From contig CACXAT010000001.1 of assembly GCA_902765725.1 (NCBI GenBank), positions 114,737 through 178,736 of the forward strand: a DNA stretch of 64,000 nucleotides, in the 5' to 3' direction. A model generated the notes under the pieces. That model worked only from the letters and a program-made list of their open reading frames with translations. It was not told the origin of the DNA and ran no database searches. The translations under genes were made by a program, and so were the position numbers. The DNA is from an uncultured Lachnospiraceae bacterium. Its GTDB lineage: Bacteria > Bacillota > Clostridia > Lachnospirales > Lachnospiraceae. Below, in pieces: positions 42,510 to 51,188 of the stretch (position 1 is its first letter; each line of letters begins with the position of its first letter).

Positions 42510-43721
42510 TTACTGTGCGTAGGATAAGCAGGTCTCCTGGAATTTATCAAGAGCAGCCAGCAGATCGTCATCCGAACTGTCCTTGGACAGCTCGCCGCTG
42601 ATGATGGAATCGCCGAGAGATGTTGCAAGGCTCCAGTAATCGCCGGGATACTGTCCCTGCGGAATCGTGTACTGCAGCTGCTCGCCAAGTGCTGCAAGCG
42701 CTTCATTGGCCTGTACTGCGTCACTGGCCTGTGCTGCCAGATTGGAGGGGCCCCATTCGACTGCCTCAAAGCGGGCGATCTGAGCTTCCTCTCCCGACAG
42801 CCATGCTGCCAGAGCATCGCAGGCAGCCAGCTTCGCTTCATCCTCCTGCGGCTTTACGCCAAGAAGTTTGAAGCCGCCGAAGCCGCTCATCTGGTAGGTT
42901 TTGCCATCAGAGCCTTCAAAGGTCGGAAGCTTTGCGCAGGCGTAATTATCGCCGAAGAGATCCTGCACTGCGCCTGCGTCCCAGGTGCCATCCACGATCG
43001 CAGCGACATTCGTTGCTTCTCCTGCCGCGGAACCGTTCTGGAATGCCGGGGATGCTTTCAGTTCAACCATCTCTCTCAGAGCAACAAGTCCCTGATCGGA
43101 AGCATAATTGGCATTGCATGCGGTAAAGTTGCCGTCATTGTCCGTGTCATAAGTCAGATCTGCACCGGTGGCAAAGAAAAATGCCGTCTGATACCAGCCG
43201 GAGTTGATCTCCATATAGAAATTCTTGCCGGCTGCCTCGCAGTCTGCAATGATTGCTTCCAGGCTGGAAGGATCGGTCACGACACTCTTGTCATAATACA
43301 GGAAATAGCCGTTATCCGAGGTCAGCGGATACGCATACAGCGTTTCTCCTACAGTAGCTGCAGCCACAGAACCCGGGTCATTCTCCGCTTTTACCTTCTC
43401 TGCATTCTCCGGTTCCACATCGATCAGCGCGCCTGCGGAAACCAGGCGGGCGATCTGATCCTGCGCAAAACCAAAGATATCCGCTCCGGCTTCAACGTCC
43501 GTGATCATGTTGCCTGCCGCATCGCCTTCGCCTACGGGTTCAACAACATAATCATAATCTGCAAAGTCCGGATTCGCCTCCTTGAAGGCTTCGATCTGTC
43601 CATTTGTAAAATCCACCACATTGTCCGCAACCCAGACTTTGATCTCGTCTGCGTTCGCAGTGATGCCCATCACTGTAACTGCAAGGGCACCAGCCATAAT
43701 GATTGTTGCTAACTTTCTCAT
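42510..43721 (-). CDS. malE: Maltodextrin-binding protein (MalE-like)
   Basis: 403 residues. Signal peptide MRKLATIIMAGALAVTVMGI with an AxA-like site before DEIKVWV; no lipobox Cys. The mature part begins with the MalE strand EIKVWVADNVVDFTNGQIEAFKEANPDF and includes DIFGFAQDQIARLVSAGALIDV and YAYPLTSDNGYFLYYD. It binds malto-oligosaccharides for MalFG. It has its own consensus promoter upstream and is probably the most abundant product of the operon. Confidence 0.93.
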   Translation of the reverse strand: MRKLATIIMAGALAVTVMGITANADEIKVWVADNVVDFTNGQIEAFKEANPDFADYDYVVEPVGEGDAAGNMITDVEAGADIFGFAQDQIARLVSAGALIDVEPENAEKVKAENDPGSVAAATVGETLYAYPLTSDNGYFLYYDKSVVTDPSSLEAIIADCEAAGKNFYMEINSGWYQTAFFFATGADLTYDTDNDGNFTACNANYASDQGLVALREMVELKASPAFQNGSAAGEATNVAAIVDGTWDAGAVQDLFGDNYACAKLPTFEGSDGKTYQMSGFGGFKLLGVKPQEDEAKLAACDALAAWLSGEEAQIARFEAVEWGPSNLAAQASDAVQANEALAALGEQLQYTIPQGQYPGDYWSLATSLGDSIISGELSKDSSDDDLLAALDKFQETCLSYAQ

Positions 43722-43775
43722 GGCATCTCCTCCTTGTTGTGACTGTTGATCAGGTTGATTGTAAAAGATGGCATA

Positions 43776-43805
43776 ATTTTAGCACTATTCAACAATCAGT
43801 GTCAA
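43776..43805 (-). promoter_or_regulatory. Promoter of the malE operon
   Basis: On the minus strand TTGACA (43800-43805) and TAAAAT (43776-43781), 18-base spacer, 55 bases upstream of malE. No clear CcpA cre or MalR operator was identified. Confidence 0.75.
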
Positions 43806-43879
43806 TGAGGAGGTGTCATTATGATTGCCGCAAACAGGTGTGATGGGTATTTTTTTATGCAGTCTGTCCAGTCTTCCCA

Positions 43880-44623
43880 TTACCGGTTTCCCAGCACCTG
43901 CAGCACGTTTTTCTTGCAGGACAGGAATTCAGGCGTGAGATTGAATCCCTGCCGTTCATTCCTCGGGCGGTCTATGACGATCTCATCTTTGATCTGTCCC
44001 GGGGATCCGGTCATGATATAGACCCGGTCCGACAACAGGATCGCTTCATCGATATCGTGTGTGATGAAGATCGTCGACAGATGGATCTTCTCCATGATGT
44101 CCAGATACCAGGTGTGGATCTGGCCCTTCGTGATGGTGTCCAGCGCGCTGAACGGCTCATCCAGAAGCGCCACGCCCCGGGACCCGAGATACGTACGCAG
44201 CAGAGCTGCTCTCTGCCGCATGCCTCCCGACAAGGCAGCCGGGTAGAGCTGCTGCGTCCCTTCCAGGCCGAATTCCTCAAACAGCGGATCTGCCTGCAGG
44301 CGCGCTTCCTTTTTGCTGACTCCTTTCAGTCTCAGGGGAAGGGATACGTTGTCGATCACCTTCATATGCTCCAGCAGAAGATCCTTCTGCAGCATATAAC
44401 TGATCTGGCCGGGCCTGCCGGTCACATCCTCGCCGTGAAGAAACACCTTGCCGCTGTCAGGCGGAAGAATCCCGGAGATCACATTAAACAGGGTCGTCTT
44501 ACCGGAACCGCTCACGCCCAGAAGAGAGACCAGTTCCTGTTCCTTCAGCCGGATCGAGATATCCTGTATGATCACCCGTCCTGAAAAGGACCTCGTAATA
44601 TGTTGTGTGCTCAGTGCCTCCAT
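43880..44623 (-). CDS. thiZ: Thiamine-precursor ABC transporter ATP-binding protein
   Basis: 247 residues. Walker A GVSGSGKTT (near 36), signature ALSGGMRQRAALLRTYL, Walker B VALLDEPFSALDTITKGQ, and H-loop FITHDIDEAI, of the nitrate/taurine/NMT1 class. It is the last gene of the TPP-riboswitch operon and should power import by the permease and binding protein upstream. Named thiZ by operon role. Confidence 0.88.
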   Translation of the reverse strand: MEALSTQHITRSFSGRVIIQDISIRLKEQELVSLLGVSGSGKTTLFNVISGILPPDSGKVFLHGEDVTGRPGQISYMLQKDLLLEHMKVIDNVSLPLRLKGVSKKEARLQADPLFEEFGLEGTQQLYPAALSGGMRQRAALLRTYLGSRGVALLDEPFSALDTITKGQIHTWYLDIMEKIHLSTIFITHDIDEAILLSDRVYIMTGSPGQIKDEIVIDRPRNERQGFNLTPEFLSCKKNVLQVLGNR

Positions 44624-44658
44624 AGTTCCTCCGGCAATCCTGTACTCTTCCAGAAGCT

Positions 44659-45666
44659 TCAGTTCAGGTAATCGTTGGTGTATCCCATCGTGCGAAGATC
44701 ATGGGCGGTCAGCTCATTTTCATACAGCCATCCATAGAATGCATCCCAGCGCTCCGGATCGAACACGCCCCACTGCTTAGCATCATCGATATATTTCGCA
44801 GACAGCCACTCCTGGCTGGCGTATACCAGCTCTTCAGATCCCTTCAGGGAACCGGTGGAGTCACCCTCGATCAGCATATCCGCAGCTTCCTTCGGGTTCT
44901 CGATGGCATACTCATAACCTCTGCGGGTCGCCTCCAGGAATGCCTTCGCAGTCTCCGGATTCTTCTCCAGGAATTCATTGTTGGCAAGCAGCACCGGGGT
45001 GTAGTAATCCAGCTCCGGGCTGATGTCGCTGAAGTTCCAGTAATCGCAGTCCACGCCTTCGATCCCGGCATTGACTCCGCTCCAGCCATAGAATACCCAT
45101 ACGGCATCGGTCTGGTGGGCAGCAAGTGCCGCCGGCTCGTCTGTGATATCGTTGGGGATCAGCTTCAGATCGTCAAAGGACGCGCCTTCCTGCTCCATGC
45201 AGTATCTGATCATCGCCATCTCGATGGGAGATTCCCAGGTAGAGTAAACCTTGCCTGCCAGTCCTTTCGGAGAGGTGATGCCGTCCCCTGCTCTGGACAG
45301 GATTCCGGAAGTATTGTGCTGCACCAGAGCCGCGACAGCAGTCACGCCCAGCGGTTCCTCCAGATCCAGAGAAGCAGCCATGGTATCCTGGGCATCCACC
45401 GCAAACTCCGCCTGGCCTGCCGCGCACATCAGGACAGCCCCATTTTCGGGCGGCTGCACGATGGAGACATCCAGTCCGGCCTCTTCATAATAACCAAGGG
45501 CCTGGGCGGCATATACACCGGTATGGTTGGTATTGGGCGTCCAGTCCAGGCAGAAGGTGACCGGGGTCAGTTCCTTCGCTTCAGTCTCATCCGCGCAGGC
45601 GCCGGAAGCCATCCCGCACACAAGCGTCAGAGAAAGTGCCAGTGCCATGATTGTTTTTCCTGCCAT
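44659..45666 (-). CDS. thiY: NMT1/THI5-like substrate-binding protein (HMP/thiamine precursor)
   Basis: 335 residues from the ATG at 45664-45666 (GGAGGG eight bases upstream). A signal peptide (MAGKTIMALALSLTLV) ends near MASGACADE; Cys is present, but the box is non-standard. The mature N-terminus VTFCLDWTPNTNHTGVYAAQ and GYYEEAGLDVSIVQPPENGA are typical of ThiY-like proteins that bind hydroxymethylpyrimidine-type precursors. The TPP riboswitch at the head of the operon supports this. It starts two bases after the permease stop. Confidence 0.9.
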   Translation of the reverse strand: MAGKTIMALALSLTLVCGMASGACADETEAKELTPVTFCLDWTPNTNHTGVYAAQALGYYEEAGLDVSIVQPPENGAVLMCAAGQAEFAVDAQDTMAASLDLEEPLGVTAVAALVQHNTSGILSRAGDGITSPKGLAGKVYSTWESPIEMAMIRYCMEQEGASFDDLKLIPNDITDEPAALAAHQTDAVWVFYGWSGVNAGIEGVDCDYWNFSDISPELDYYTPVLLANNEFLEKNPETAKAFLEATRRGYEYAIENPKEAADMLIEGDSTGSLKGSEELVYASQEWLSAKYIDDAKQWGVFDPERWDAFYGWLYENELTAHDLRTMGYTNDYLN

Positions 45667-45668
45667 TT

Positions 45669-46472
45669 TTATTTCCCTCCATTGTTCTTTGCTGCTTTCA
45701 CGCCGGTCCACGGCATGGAGACAGTCCGGATCAGATCCACCAGAGCCATCAGAAGCAGACTTATGATTACGATCAGTATGATTACTGCGAACATCCGGTC
45801 AAACGCATAGGCTTTTTTCACTCTTGTCATGTACACGCCCAGACCTTCGAAGCCGCCCAGCCATTCGGAGATGACCGCGCCGACCACTGCATAGGACGCA
45901 GAGATCTTCAGGCCCGAGAAGAAGTGCGGAAGCGCCGAAGGGAACTTCACGTACCGGAAGATCTGATATCTCCCGGCCCCCATCGCCCTCATAAGACTGA
46001 TCTCATCAGCGTCCACAGAGCGATAACCTTCCAGCAGGCCGACCGCGATCGGGAAAAAGGTCGTGATCACCACCAGCGTGATCTTCGGGGCCATTCCAAA
46101 CCCCATCCACAGCACCAGCAGCGGAGCGATCGCGATGGTCGGGATCGTCTGAGTGATGACCAGGATCGGCGACAGCGCCTGATCCAGCCATCGGAAACGG
46201 TCCATCACCGTTGCGATCACAAAGGCAAGTCCGATTCCGATCAAAAGGCCGTAGGCGGCCTCCTGAAGGGAAGTCTTCGCGTGATACATCAGATTCGGAA
46301 AATCGACGATAAACGCCCGAACCACATCTGCCGGGGAGGGCAGCATATAAGAGGGTACCATGCCCGTAGCGCAGATCAGCCACCATAAGAACAGGATCAG
46401 CGCCAGAGCGATCACTGCGGGCAGCTTAGCTGTGATACTTTCCGATCTTTCTTTCAATTGAGAGAACCTCAC
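45669..46472 (-). CDS. thiX: Thiamine-precursor ABC transporter permease
   Basis: About 267 residues, six membrane helices, with a C-terminal ABC-permease motif (SLMRAMGAGRYQIFRYVKFPSALP) of the SsuC/TauC/ThiX class. The start is uncertain: the longest frame begins at a TTG (46535) and would overlap the DUF77 gene by 110 bases. A GTG at 46472 and a TTG at 46457 (AGGTGAGG upstream) still overlap that gene's end and suggest coupling. Function is assigned from its TPP-regulated neighbours. Confidence 0.85.
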   Translation of the reverse strand: MRFSQLKERSESITAKLPAVIALALILFLWWLICATGMVPSYMLPSPADVVRAFIVDFPNLMYHAKTSLQEAAYGLLIGIGLAFVIATVMDRFRWLDQALSPILVITQTIPTIAIAPLLVLWMGFGMAPKITLVVITTFFPIAVGLLEGYRSVDADEISLMRAMGAGRYQIFRYVKFPSALPHFFSGLKISASYAVVGAVISEWLGGFEGLGVYMTRVKKAYAFDRMFAVIILIVIISLLLMALVDLIRTVSMPWTGVKAAKNNGGK

Positions 46473-46722
46473 CTTCCGGCTTGTAGCTGACCTTGATATA
46501 TGCCGCGACAGACGGCGCACCGGCCTTGATCGCAATATGCTGGCACTCCTTGACGATGTCCATCAGCTCGTCATAGGGCCCTTCGATCGTGGTCTCAAAA
46601 GGACCTACATAATAGTTGTAACCGGTACTCTTGATGTAATCGATCACCTCGTCAACGATTCTGCACAGCTCGTCATCATTCGGTGCCGCCGGCAGTGTCT
46701 GAATTGCTACACTTGCTTCCAT
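46426..46722 (-). CDS. MTH1187/YkoF-like thiamine-binding protein (DUF77)
   Basis: 98 residues from the ATG at 46720-46722, with AGGAG eight bases upstream. The sequence EASVAIQTLPAAPNDDELCRIVDEVIDYIKSTG...NYYVGPFETTIEGPYDELMDIV is the ferredoxin-like DUF77 fold, whose members bind thiamine or its pyrimidine part. It is the first gene after the TPP riboswitch. It probably binds the imported compound in the cytoplasm; a direct transport role is not shown. Confidence 0.9.
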   Translation of the reverse strand: MEASVAIQTLPAAPNDDELCRIVDEVIDYIKSTGYNYYVGPFETTIEGPYDELMDIVKECQHIAIKAGAPSVAAYIKVSYKPEGEVLSIERKIGKYHS

Positions 46723-46740
46723 GACAATTCTCCTTTCTGA

Positions 46741-46769
46741 AAAAAAAATCCTCCTGGCATGCAGGAGGA
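46741..46769 (-). terminator. Riboswitch terminator
   Basis: Minus-strand hairpin TCCTCCTG/CAGGAGGA (46749-46756, 46762-46769) followed by eight or nine T (46740-46748), between the TPP aptamer and the first gene. It is the expression platform of a transcription-terminating riboswitch. Confidence 0.88.
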
Positions 46770-46803
46770 ATCTAAGCATATCAAAATATTCTTTATTTTG
46801 ACT

Positions 46804-46881
46804 GCTTCCCTACGCCGGTATGGTCCGGATCAGGTAATAAGGGTCAGTAACTTGTACTCTCTCAGCTTTCGCTCCCCTAGC
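46804..46881 (-). ncRNA. TPP riboswitch (thi box)
   Basis: Read on the minus strand: CTAGGGGAGC, then GCTGAGAG, GACCCTT, ACCTGATC, and ACCGGCGTAGGGAA, all in order, the conserved pyrimidine- and pyrophosphate-sensing segments of the THI box. Thiamine pyrophosphate binding is expected to favour the downstream terminator and lower expression of the four-gene operon. Confidence 0.97.
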
Positions 46882-46890
46882 ACGTTTTTG

Positions 46891-46919
46891 ATAATAAAAT
46901 GTCCCCTCTCTCTTGTCAA
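46891..46919 (-). promoter_or_regulatory. Promoter of the thiamine-precursor operon
   Basis: TTGACA (46914-46919) and TATTAT (46891-46896), 17-base spacer, minus strand. The -35 overlaps the stop codon of the upstream Gfo/Idh gene (46916-46918), and the aptamer begins at about the transcription start. Confidence 0.88.
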
Positions 46920-47986
46920 GAGGCATCGCATCCAAAATGAATGCCCGCGGACTTTCTGGCGGTCTCCAGCACCTTCATGACTGCGAGGCTCTTCTCCATC
47001 AGGTCTTCTGCCTCCGCCTGGTCTTTCCCGTCTATGATCCGCGCAAAGTCCTCAAATTCCGCGCACATGCGGTGATGGACCTTCCCTGCCTCATAATGCC
47101 GTCTGGTAAATGAGCGGTCCACGCTTCCCGACGCACTGAGTCTGACAGTTCCCGGCTCCGTACCGCCTTCCGGCACCTCCGATGCCCCCCGGACGACAGC
47201 CGCCTCAAGGTCATTGTCCACATTGGGCTTGCCTTCCATGCGCAGCCACCCGTTTTCACCCTGGATCACTGCCGCGTTGGGCCCATCCGAATCCTTCGTT
47301 CCGATGCACACTGCCTTGAACTGAGGATAAGACAGGACAGCGATCCCTGATATATCCACCCCGTTGTAACCGAGGTTCGGATAGTACGCCGCGTCCTCCG
47401 GGGCCCCGAACAGCCCGACTGCCAGATAGATATTGTAGAGGTTCATATCATAAAGAGCCCCTCCGGACAGTTCCGGGTCAAAGGTCGGAGCGATCTTCCC
47501 GTTCAGATAATCTGCGTACCGGCTGGAATACTGGGAGAACGTAAACTGGGCGATCCGGATCTGTCCCAGATTCTCCAGCTCCCGTTTCATATGGCCGAAA
47601 ACCTTATTGTGAAGACTGGTGATCGCCTCCAGCACATAGCAGCCGGTCTGCCTGGAGATCCTTCCAAGCTCCATAGCTTCCTCGAGAGTCGACGTCAGCG
47701 GCTTCTCCAGGATCACATGCTTACCGGCCAGCAGCGCAGCCTTCGTGTAGGAAAAATGAGCGCTGTTGACCAGTCCGATATAGACCGTGTCCACATCCGC
47801 CTCCGCCAGCAGCCTGTCATAGTCCGTATAGACTTCCGGGATCCCATACTGCGCGGCCAGCTCTTCTCCTGTATGAGCACTGTGCGGGCGGGCATAGATC
47901 GCCTGCACGCGGATACTGTCCACCGCAGTCAGCGCGTTCAGAGCCTCATGTACTATCTTTCCGGTTCCGATAATCGCAAGCTTCAT
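46916..47986 (-). CDS. Gfo/Idh/MocA family oxidoreductase
   Basis: 356 residues. N-terminal Rossmann fold (MKLAIIGTGKIVHEALNAL), VYIGLVNSAHFSYTKAALLAGKHVILEKPLTSTLEEA with the conserved EKP Lys, and a C-terminal alpha/beta domain (FDPELSGGALYDMNLYNIYLAVGLFG). These enzymes oxidise or epimerise sugars and cyclitols with NAD(P). The substrate is unknown. No sugar kinase or transporter is in the same unit. Confidence 0.92.
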   Translation of the reverse strand: MKLAIIGTGKIVHEALNALTAVDSIRVQAIYARPHSAHTGEELAAQYGIPEVYTDYDRLLAEADVDTVYIGLVNSAHFSYTKAALLAGKHVILEKPLTSTLEEAMELGRISRQTGCYVLEAITSLHNKVFGHMKRELENLGQIRIAQFTFSQYSSRYADYLNGKIAPTFDPELSGGALYDMNLYNIYLAVGLFGAPEDAAYYPNLGYNGVDISGIAVLSYPQFKAVCIGTKDSDGPNAAVIQGENGWLRMEGKPNVDNDLEAAVVRGASEVPEGGTEPGTVRLSASGSVDRSFTRRHYEAGKVHHRMCAEFEDFARIIDGKDQAEAEDLMEKSLAVMKVLETARKSAGIHFGCDAS

Positions 47987-48049
47987 AGCCCTATACCCAT
48001 CCTTCTTCGCTTTCCGGAGCAGCTTTCTCCGGAAGCTTCCTCTGGCAGA

Positions 48050-48457
48050 TCACTCAAACAGATCCAGGATCTGTGCCTTGTCTTCATCCGTAAGTGTGCC
48101 CGGCTTCCATCCCATGGACACCGTGTCGCCTGCATATCTCGGGATCAGGTGCATATGAAAATGGAATACCGTCTGCCCTGCAGTCTCGCCGTTATTCTGG
48201 ACCAGGTTGAATCCATCCGCATGCAGTCCCTCGTAGAGGCGGGTACCGACCTTCTTCGCAACACCCGCAGCCTTGCCCAGAACCTCCTCCGGGATCTCAA
48301 ACAGATTCGCGTAATGATCCTTCGGAAGAACCAGGGCATGCCCCTTCGCCGCCGGATTCAGATCCAGGATCACCCGGAACAGATCATCCTCATACAGTGT
48401 GGCGGAAGGAATCTCGCCGTTCGCGATCTTGCAGAAAATGCAGTTACAATCTTTCAT
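48050..48457 (-). CDS. HIT family hydrolase
   Basis: 135 residues. Zinc motif CNCIFCKIANGEIPS, VILDLNPAAKGHALVLPK, QNNGETAGQTVFHFHMHLIPRY with the His triad HxHxH. Typical of HinT-like nucleoside phosphoramidase or dinucleotide hydrolases. The ATG at 48457 has GAGGAGG upstream. Single gene between the Gfo/Idh and rhomboid genes. Confidence 0.94.
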   Translation of the reverse strand: MKDCNCIFCKIANGEIPSATLYEDDLFRVILDLNPAAKGHALVLPKDHYANLFEIPEEVLGKAAGVAKKVGTRLYEGLHADGFNLVQNNGETAGQTVFHFHMHLIPRYAGDTVSMGWKPGTLTDEDKAQILDLFE

Positions 48458-48494
48458 GTTCTGTTACCTCCTCGTAAATGAATCTCCACAGGTT

Positions 48495-49112
48495 TTATAA
48501 GATCCTCCGTACAGAGCGTTTCTGCGGATGATACAGCAGCGCTGCCAGAATGAAGCCGGTGGCAAGGCCCCCGAGATGCGCTGCATTGTCAACACCTTTA
48601 TCTACCAGGCTCTGCATGATCATCAGCAGGATCATCATGCCAAGTCTTCGCATATTGCCGCTTCCGAATCTTTTCCGGTTTCTCAGCGCAAAGTATAAAA
48701 ACGCTCCCATACACGCAAAGATCGCTCCGGAAGCCCCGGCGGCAACCGCATATCTGCCGCTCCTCATGCTGAGCATCAGCGAGACCACATTCCCGCCCAG
48801 TCCGCCAACGATGTACAGGATCAGATAGCGGACAGGTCCCATGACGGACTCGACGATATCCCCCAGGAAGATCAGGCTGAACATATTGTATGCCAGATGC
48901 TCAAACCCGAAATGAAGGAACATACAGGTGAACAGCCTCCAGTACTGCCCTTCCAGGACCATCGGCGCATACGACGCTCCATGCGCAAGCATAAATGACG
49001 GGTTGGACGTATCACCGAGGATCTCCAGTACGATGAAGACCAGGATGTTGACCGCCGCCATTGTCAGATTCACTTTTTGTCTGCTTTTGATAAATGCTGA
49101 AAAATCACTCAT
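48495..49112 (-). CDS. Rhomboid family intramembrane serine protease
   Basis: 205 residues, six membrane helices. EGQYWRLFTCMFLHFGFEHLAYNMFSL carries the WR and HxxxN motifs; GASGAIFACMGA holds the catalytic Ser and DNAAHLGGLATGFILA the catalytic His. It cleaves membrane helices of substrate proteins, which cannot be named here. Length is normal for a minimal bacterial rhomboid. Confidence 0.93.
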   Translation of the reverse strand: MSDFSAFIKSRQKVNLTMAAVNILVFIVLEILGDTSNPSFMLAHGASYAPMVLEGQYWRLFTCMFLHFGFEHLAYNMFSLIFLGDIVESVMGPVRYLILYIVGGLGGNVVSLMLSMRSGRYAVAAGASGAIFACMGAFLYFALRNRKRFGSGNMRRLGMMILLMIMQSLVDKGVDNAAHLGGLATGFILAALLYHPQKRSVRRIL

Positions 49113-49186
49113 AATGTACTTATGATATCACGTTTTCCCTGCAATGTGCAGAGTCAATGCACAGTCAGAGTGCATTCAGTATGCGT

Positions 49187-50707
49187 CTACTGTGCATTCA
49201 TTGCAGATCCTGTGTATACCCTGTAACGAAGCTCTCCCATCTGCAGTACCTCGTCCTCCTTCAGCCGCACCGCGATGCCGCTCTCCAGCCGCTGCTCCCC
49301 CAGCCAGGTCCCGTTGGTTGAGTACAGGTCGCTGACATAGAATCCGTCCGTCTTATGCTCGATCCTGGCATGCACACGGCTGACGGTGTCATCCGGCAGT
49401 ATGACATCTGCCTTCTGCCGGCTTTTTCCAAGAAGCATATGCGAAGAAGACAGAGGGATATCCGGGCTAAGGTCCGGCTGAAGGCTGATCAGGCACGGAC
49501 CGCTTCTTAGCGGGACTTCAGCAGGCCCCGGCCTGTCATCGGGAGGCTCTGCCTCCCGGAAGTCTTCCGCATAAACCTGCTTTAAAAGAGACTGATAAAA
49601 AGCGTCATCTCCCGGATCATCCTCATCCGCCCAGACATTATGGATCTCTGACCTGCGCTTCTCAACACTGCTGTAGGTGAGCCATATCAAAGCGGCGCTC
49701 AGAAAGCCCATCCCGCCGATCTGGGTCAGATCCATATGAAACACAAGGATCGCTGCAGTCCCGGCGGACAGGATGATCCCGGCAGGAAGAAATCTTTTAA
49801 GTCCCCGCTTCCCTGCGCTTGTGGTACCTCTGGTGCTTCTGGCGCCTCTGGTGCCTCTGGTGCTTCTGGTGCCTCTAGTATACGCCGGCGGTCTTCCCTT
49901 CCTCCCCTTTGACGACGGATGTCTGCGTCGGGCGGACGTTGTCTTTTCCAGATGCTTTTTCGATCCCGGCTCCTGCTGCTGTCCCCGCGTCCGCTGTGAG
50001 TCTCTCTGCGGCGCTCTGCCGGAGTCTCGCTGTGATTCTCTCTGTGGTGCTCTGCCGGGTGTTCGCCGCGGACCTCTCGGTTGTTCTTTACCTTGATCTC
50101 GCCCCGGGGCTCTCTGCGTCCCCTGTTCAAAGACCTGCCCGGGGCTCTGGCTTTGAATACTCTCCTTCGCTCCCTGGAGCAGCTTTGCCAGGACGTCCGC
50201 GGCAATATAGTTCTCCGACTGTACGCGGTCAAACAGCCCGTAGGCAAGGCCTGCGGCCGCACTGTCACAGTGGTCCAGTTTCTTCAGGAAAAACTCGGCA
50301 AGAACGGGCAGCGTATCCGTACCCGACTCTGAAAAATGAGGGATATATGTAAGCAGGATCTCGTCCCCGTCAGGACCCAGAAATACATATTCCGGTTCCA
50401 GGCACAGATCTCCCGGGTCCAGAAGATAACCCGGAAGTTTCCGTATCACATCATATACTGCCATCAGGATCTTCCGGATATCACCGCCCGTCATCTGCAC
50501 CGCCCGGTAGCGGGACGCAATGTCCGTACAGCCTGTCACGTCCGCCCGCAGGATCTTCTTCCCGTCAATCGTTGAGATGCTCAGCGGCAGAAGAGACGGC
50601 AGATTTCCCTGCAGGGCCATCTGGATAATATATTCATTTTCATCGATATATTCTGTTTCAAACACCAGATACATGCGATCCAGGTTCTTCACCAGTCGTT
50701 TTTCCAC
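49187..50707 (-). CDS. DUF6382-FHA protein of the Tad locus
   Basis: About 506 residues from the GTG at 50705-50707 (GGAG upstream). The first 190 residues match DUF6382 (NEYIIQMALQGNLPSLLPLSISTIDGKK...). A basic Arg/Gln/Ser-rich linker follows with degenerate repeats (APQRDSQR; TRGTRSTRGTRG). Two hydrophobic stretches (about 310-350) and a C-terminal FHA domain (LLGKSRQKADVILPDD, SRVHARIEHKTDGFYVSDLYSTNGTWLG) complete it. FHA domains bind phosphothreonine, so it may link Ser/Thr kinase signalling to pilus assembly. Last gene of locus 2. Confidence 0.85.
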   Translation of the reverse strand: MEKRLVKNLDRMYLVFETEYIDENEYIIQMALQGNLPSLLPLSISTIDGKKILRADVTGCTDIASRYRAVQMTGGDIRKILMAVYDVIRKLPGYLLDPGDLCLEPEYVFLGPDGDEILLTYIPHFSESGTDTLPVLAEFFLKKLDHCDSAAAGLAYGLFDRVQSENYIAADVLAKLLQGAKESIQSQSPGQVFEQGTQRAPGRDQGKEQPRGPRRTPGRAPQRESQRDSGRAPQRDSQRTRGQQQEPGSKKHLEKTTSARRRHPSSKGRKGRPPAYTRGTRSTRGTRGARSTRGTTSAGKRGLKRFLPAGIILSAGTAAILVFHMDLTQIGGMGFLSAALIWLTYSSVEKRRSEIHNVWADEDDPGDDAFYQSLLKQVYAEDFREAEPPDDRPGPAEVPLRSGPCLISLQPDLSPDIPLSSSHMLLGKSRQKADVILPDDTVSRVHARIEHKTDGFYVSDLYSTNGTWLGEQRLESGIAVRLKEDEVLQMGELRYRVYTGSAMNAQ

Positions 50708-50738
50708 CCCAGGTCTCCTTCCGGCATCTCTCTGCCGC

Positions 50739-51188
50739 TCAGCCTTCCGCCAGCATCTCACTCACATATTCCAGGCCGCGGATCTTCCGTATTGTATCCG
50801 CCGGCTTCAGCAAAGGCCTCTGCGCCTGCGCCCCGGTATCCAGCGTACCTTTCCCAAACAGTTTTGGGAGGAGCCCCGGAAGCTTCATCGACGCACTGTA
50901 CGCCGCAGTGACCTGATGGTCAGAGACGCTCACGGAAGCCTCCGCCTTGCCGGACGGTCCGGTTCTGTCCGCAAGTTTCCGCGCCCTTCCTGCCAGATTG
51001 GAGTTGCCGCTCTTCTTCCAGTGGTTCAGATCCGCGACAGCTGCTGTCTCCTGGGCCGCTCCGTTCAGAACTCCCCTGTCATGCAGATACAGTCCCAGAT
51101 AGATAAGGGCGAGCAGGACAGGCAGGATCACCGTCATCAGCATGGCCGCTTCAACCGTGAAACTCGCCCTGGCAGCTGTTTTTCTCAT
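50739..51188 (-). CDS. TadE-like pseudopilin
   Basis: 149 residues. The ATG at 51186-51188 has GGAGGTG five bases upstream and overlaps the prepilin peptidase TGA (51185-51187). The N-terminus MRKTAARASFTVEAAMLMTVILPVLLALIYLGLYL is a type IVb prepilin-like leader: a short basic part, a small residue before the cut, Glu at +5, then one membrane helix. The rest is a small polar extracellular domain. It should be cleaved by the adjacent peptidase and act in the Tad pilus. Confidence 0.85.
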   Translation of the reverse strand: MRKTAARASFTVEAAMLMTVILPVLLALIYLGLYLHDRGVLNGAAQETAAVADLNHWKKSGNSNLAGRARKLADRTGPSGKAEASVSVSDHQVTAAYSASMKLPGLLPKLFGKGTLDTGAQAQRPLLKPADTIRKIRGLEYVSEMLAEG

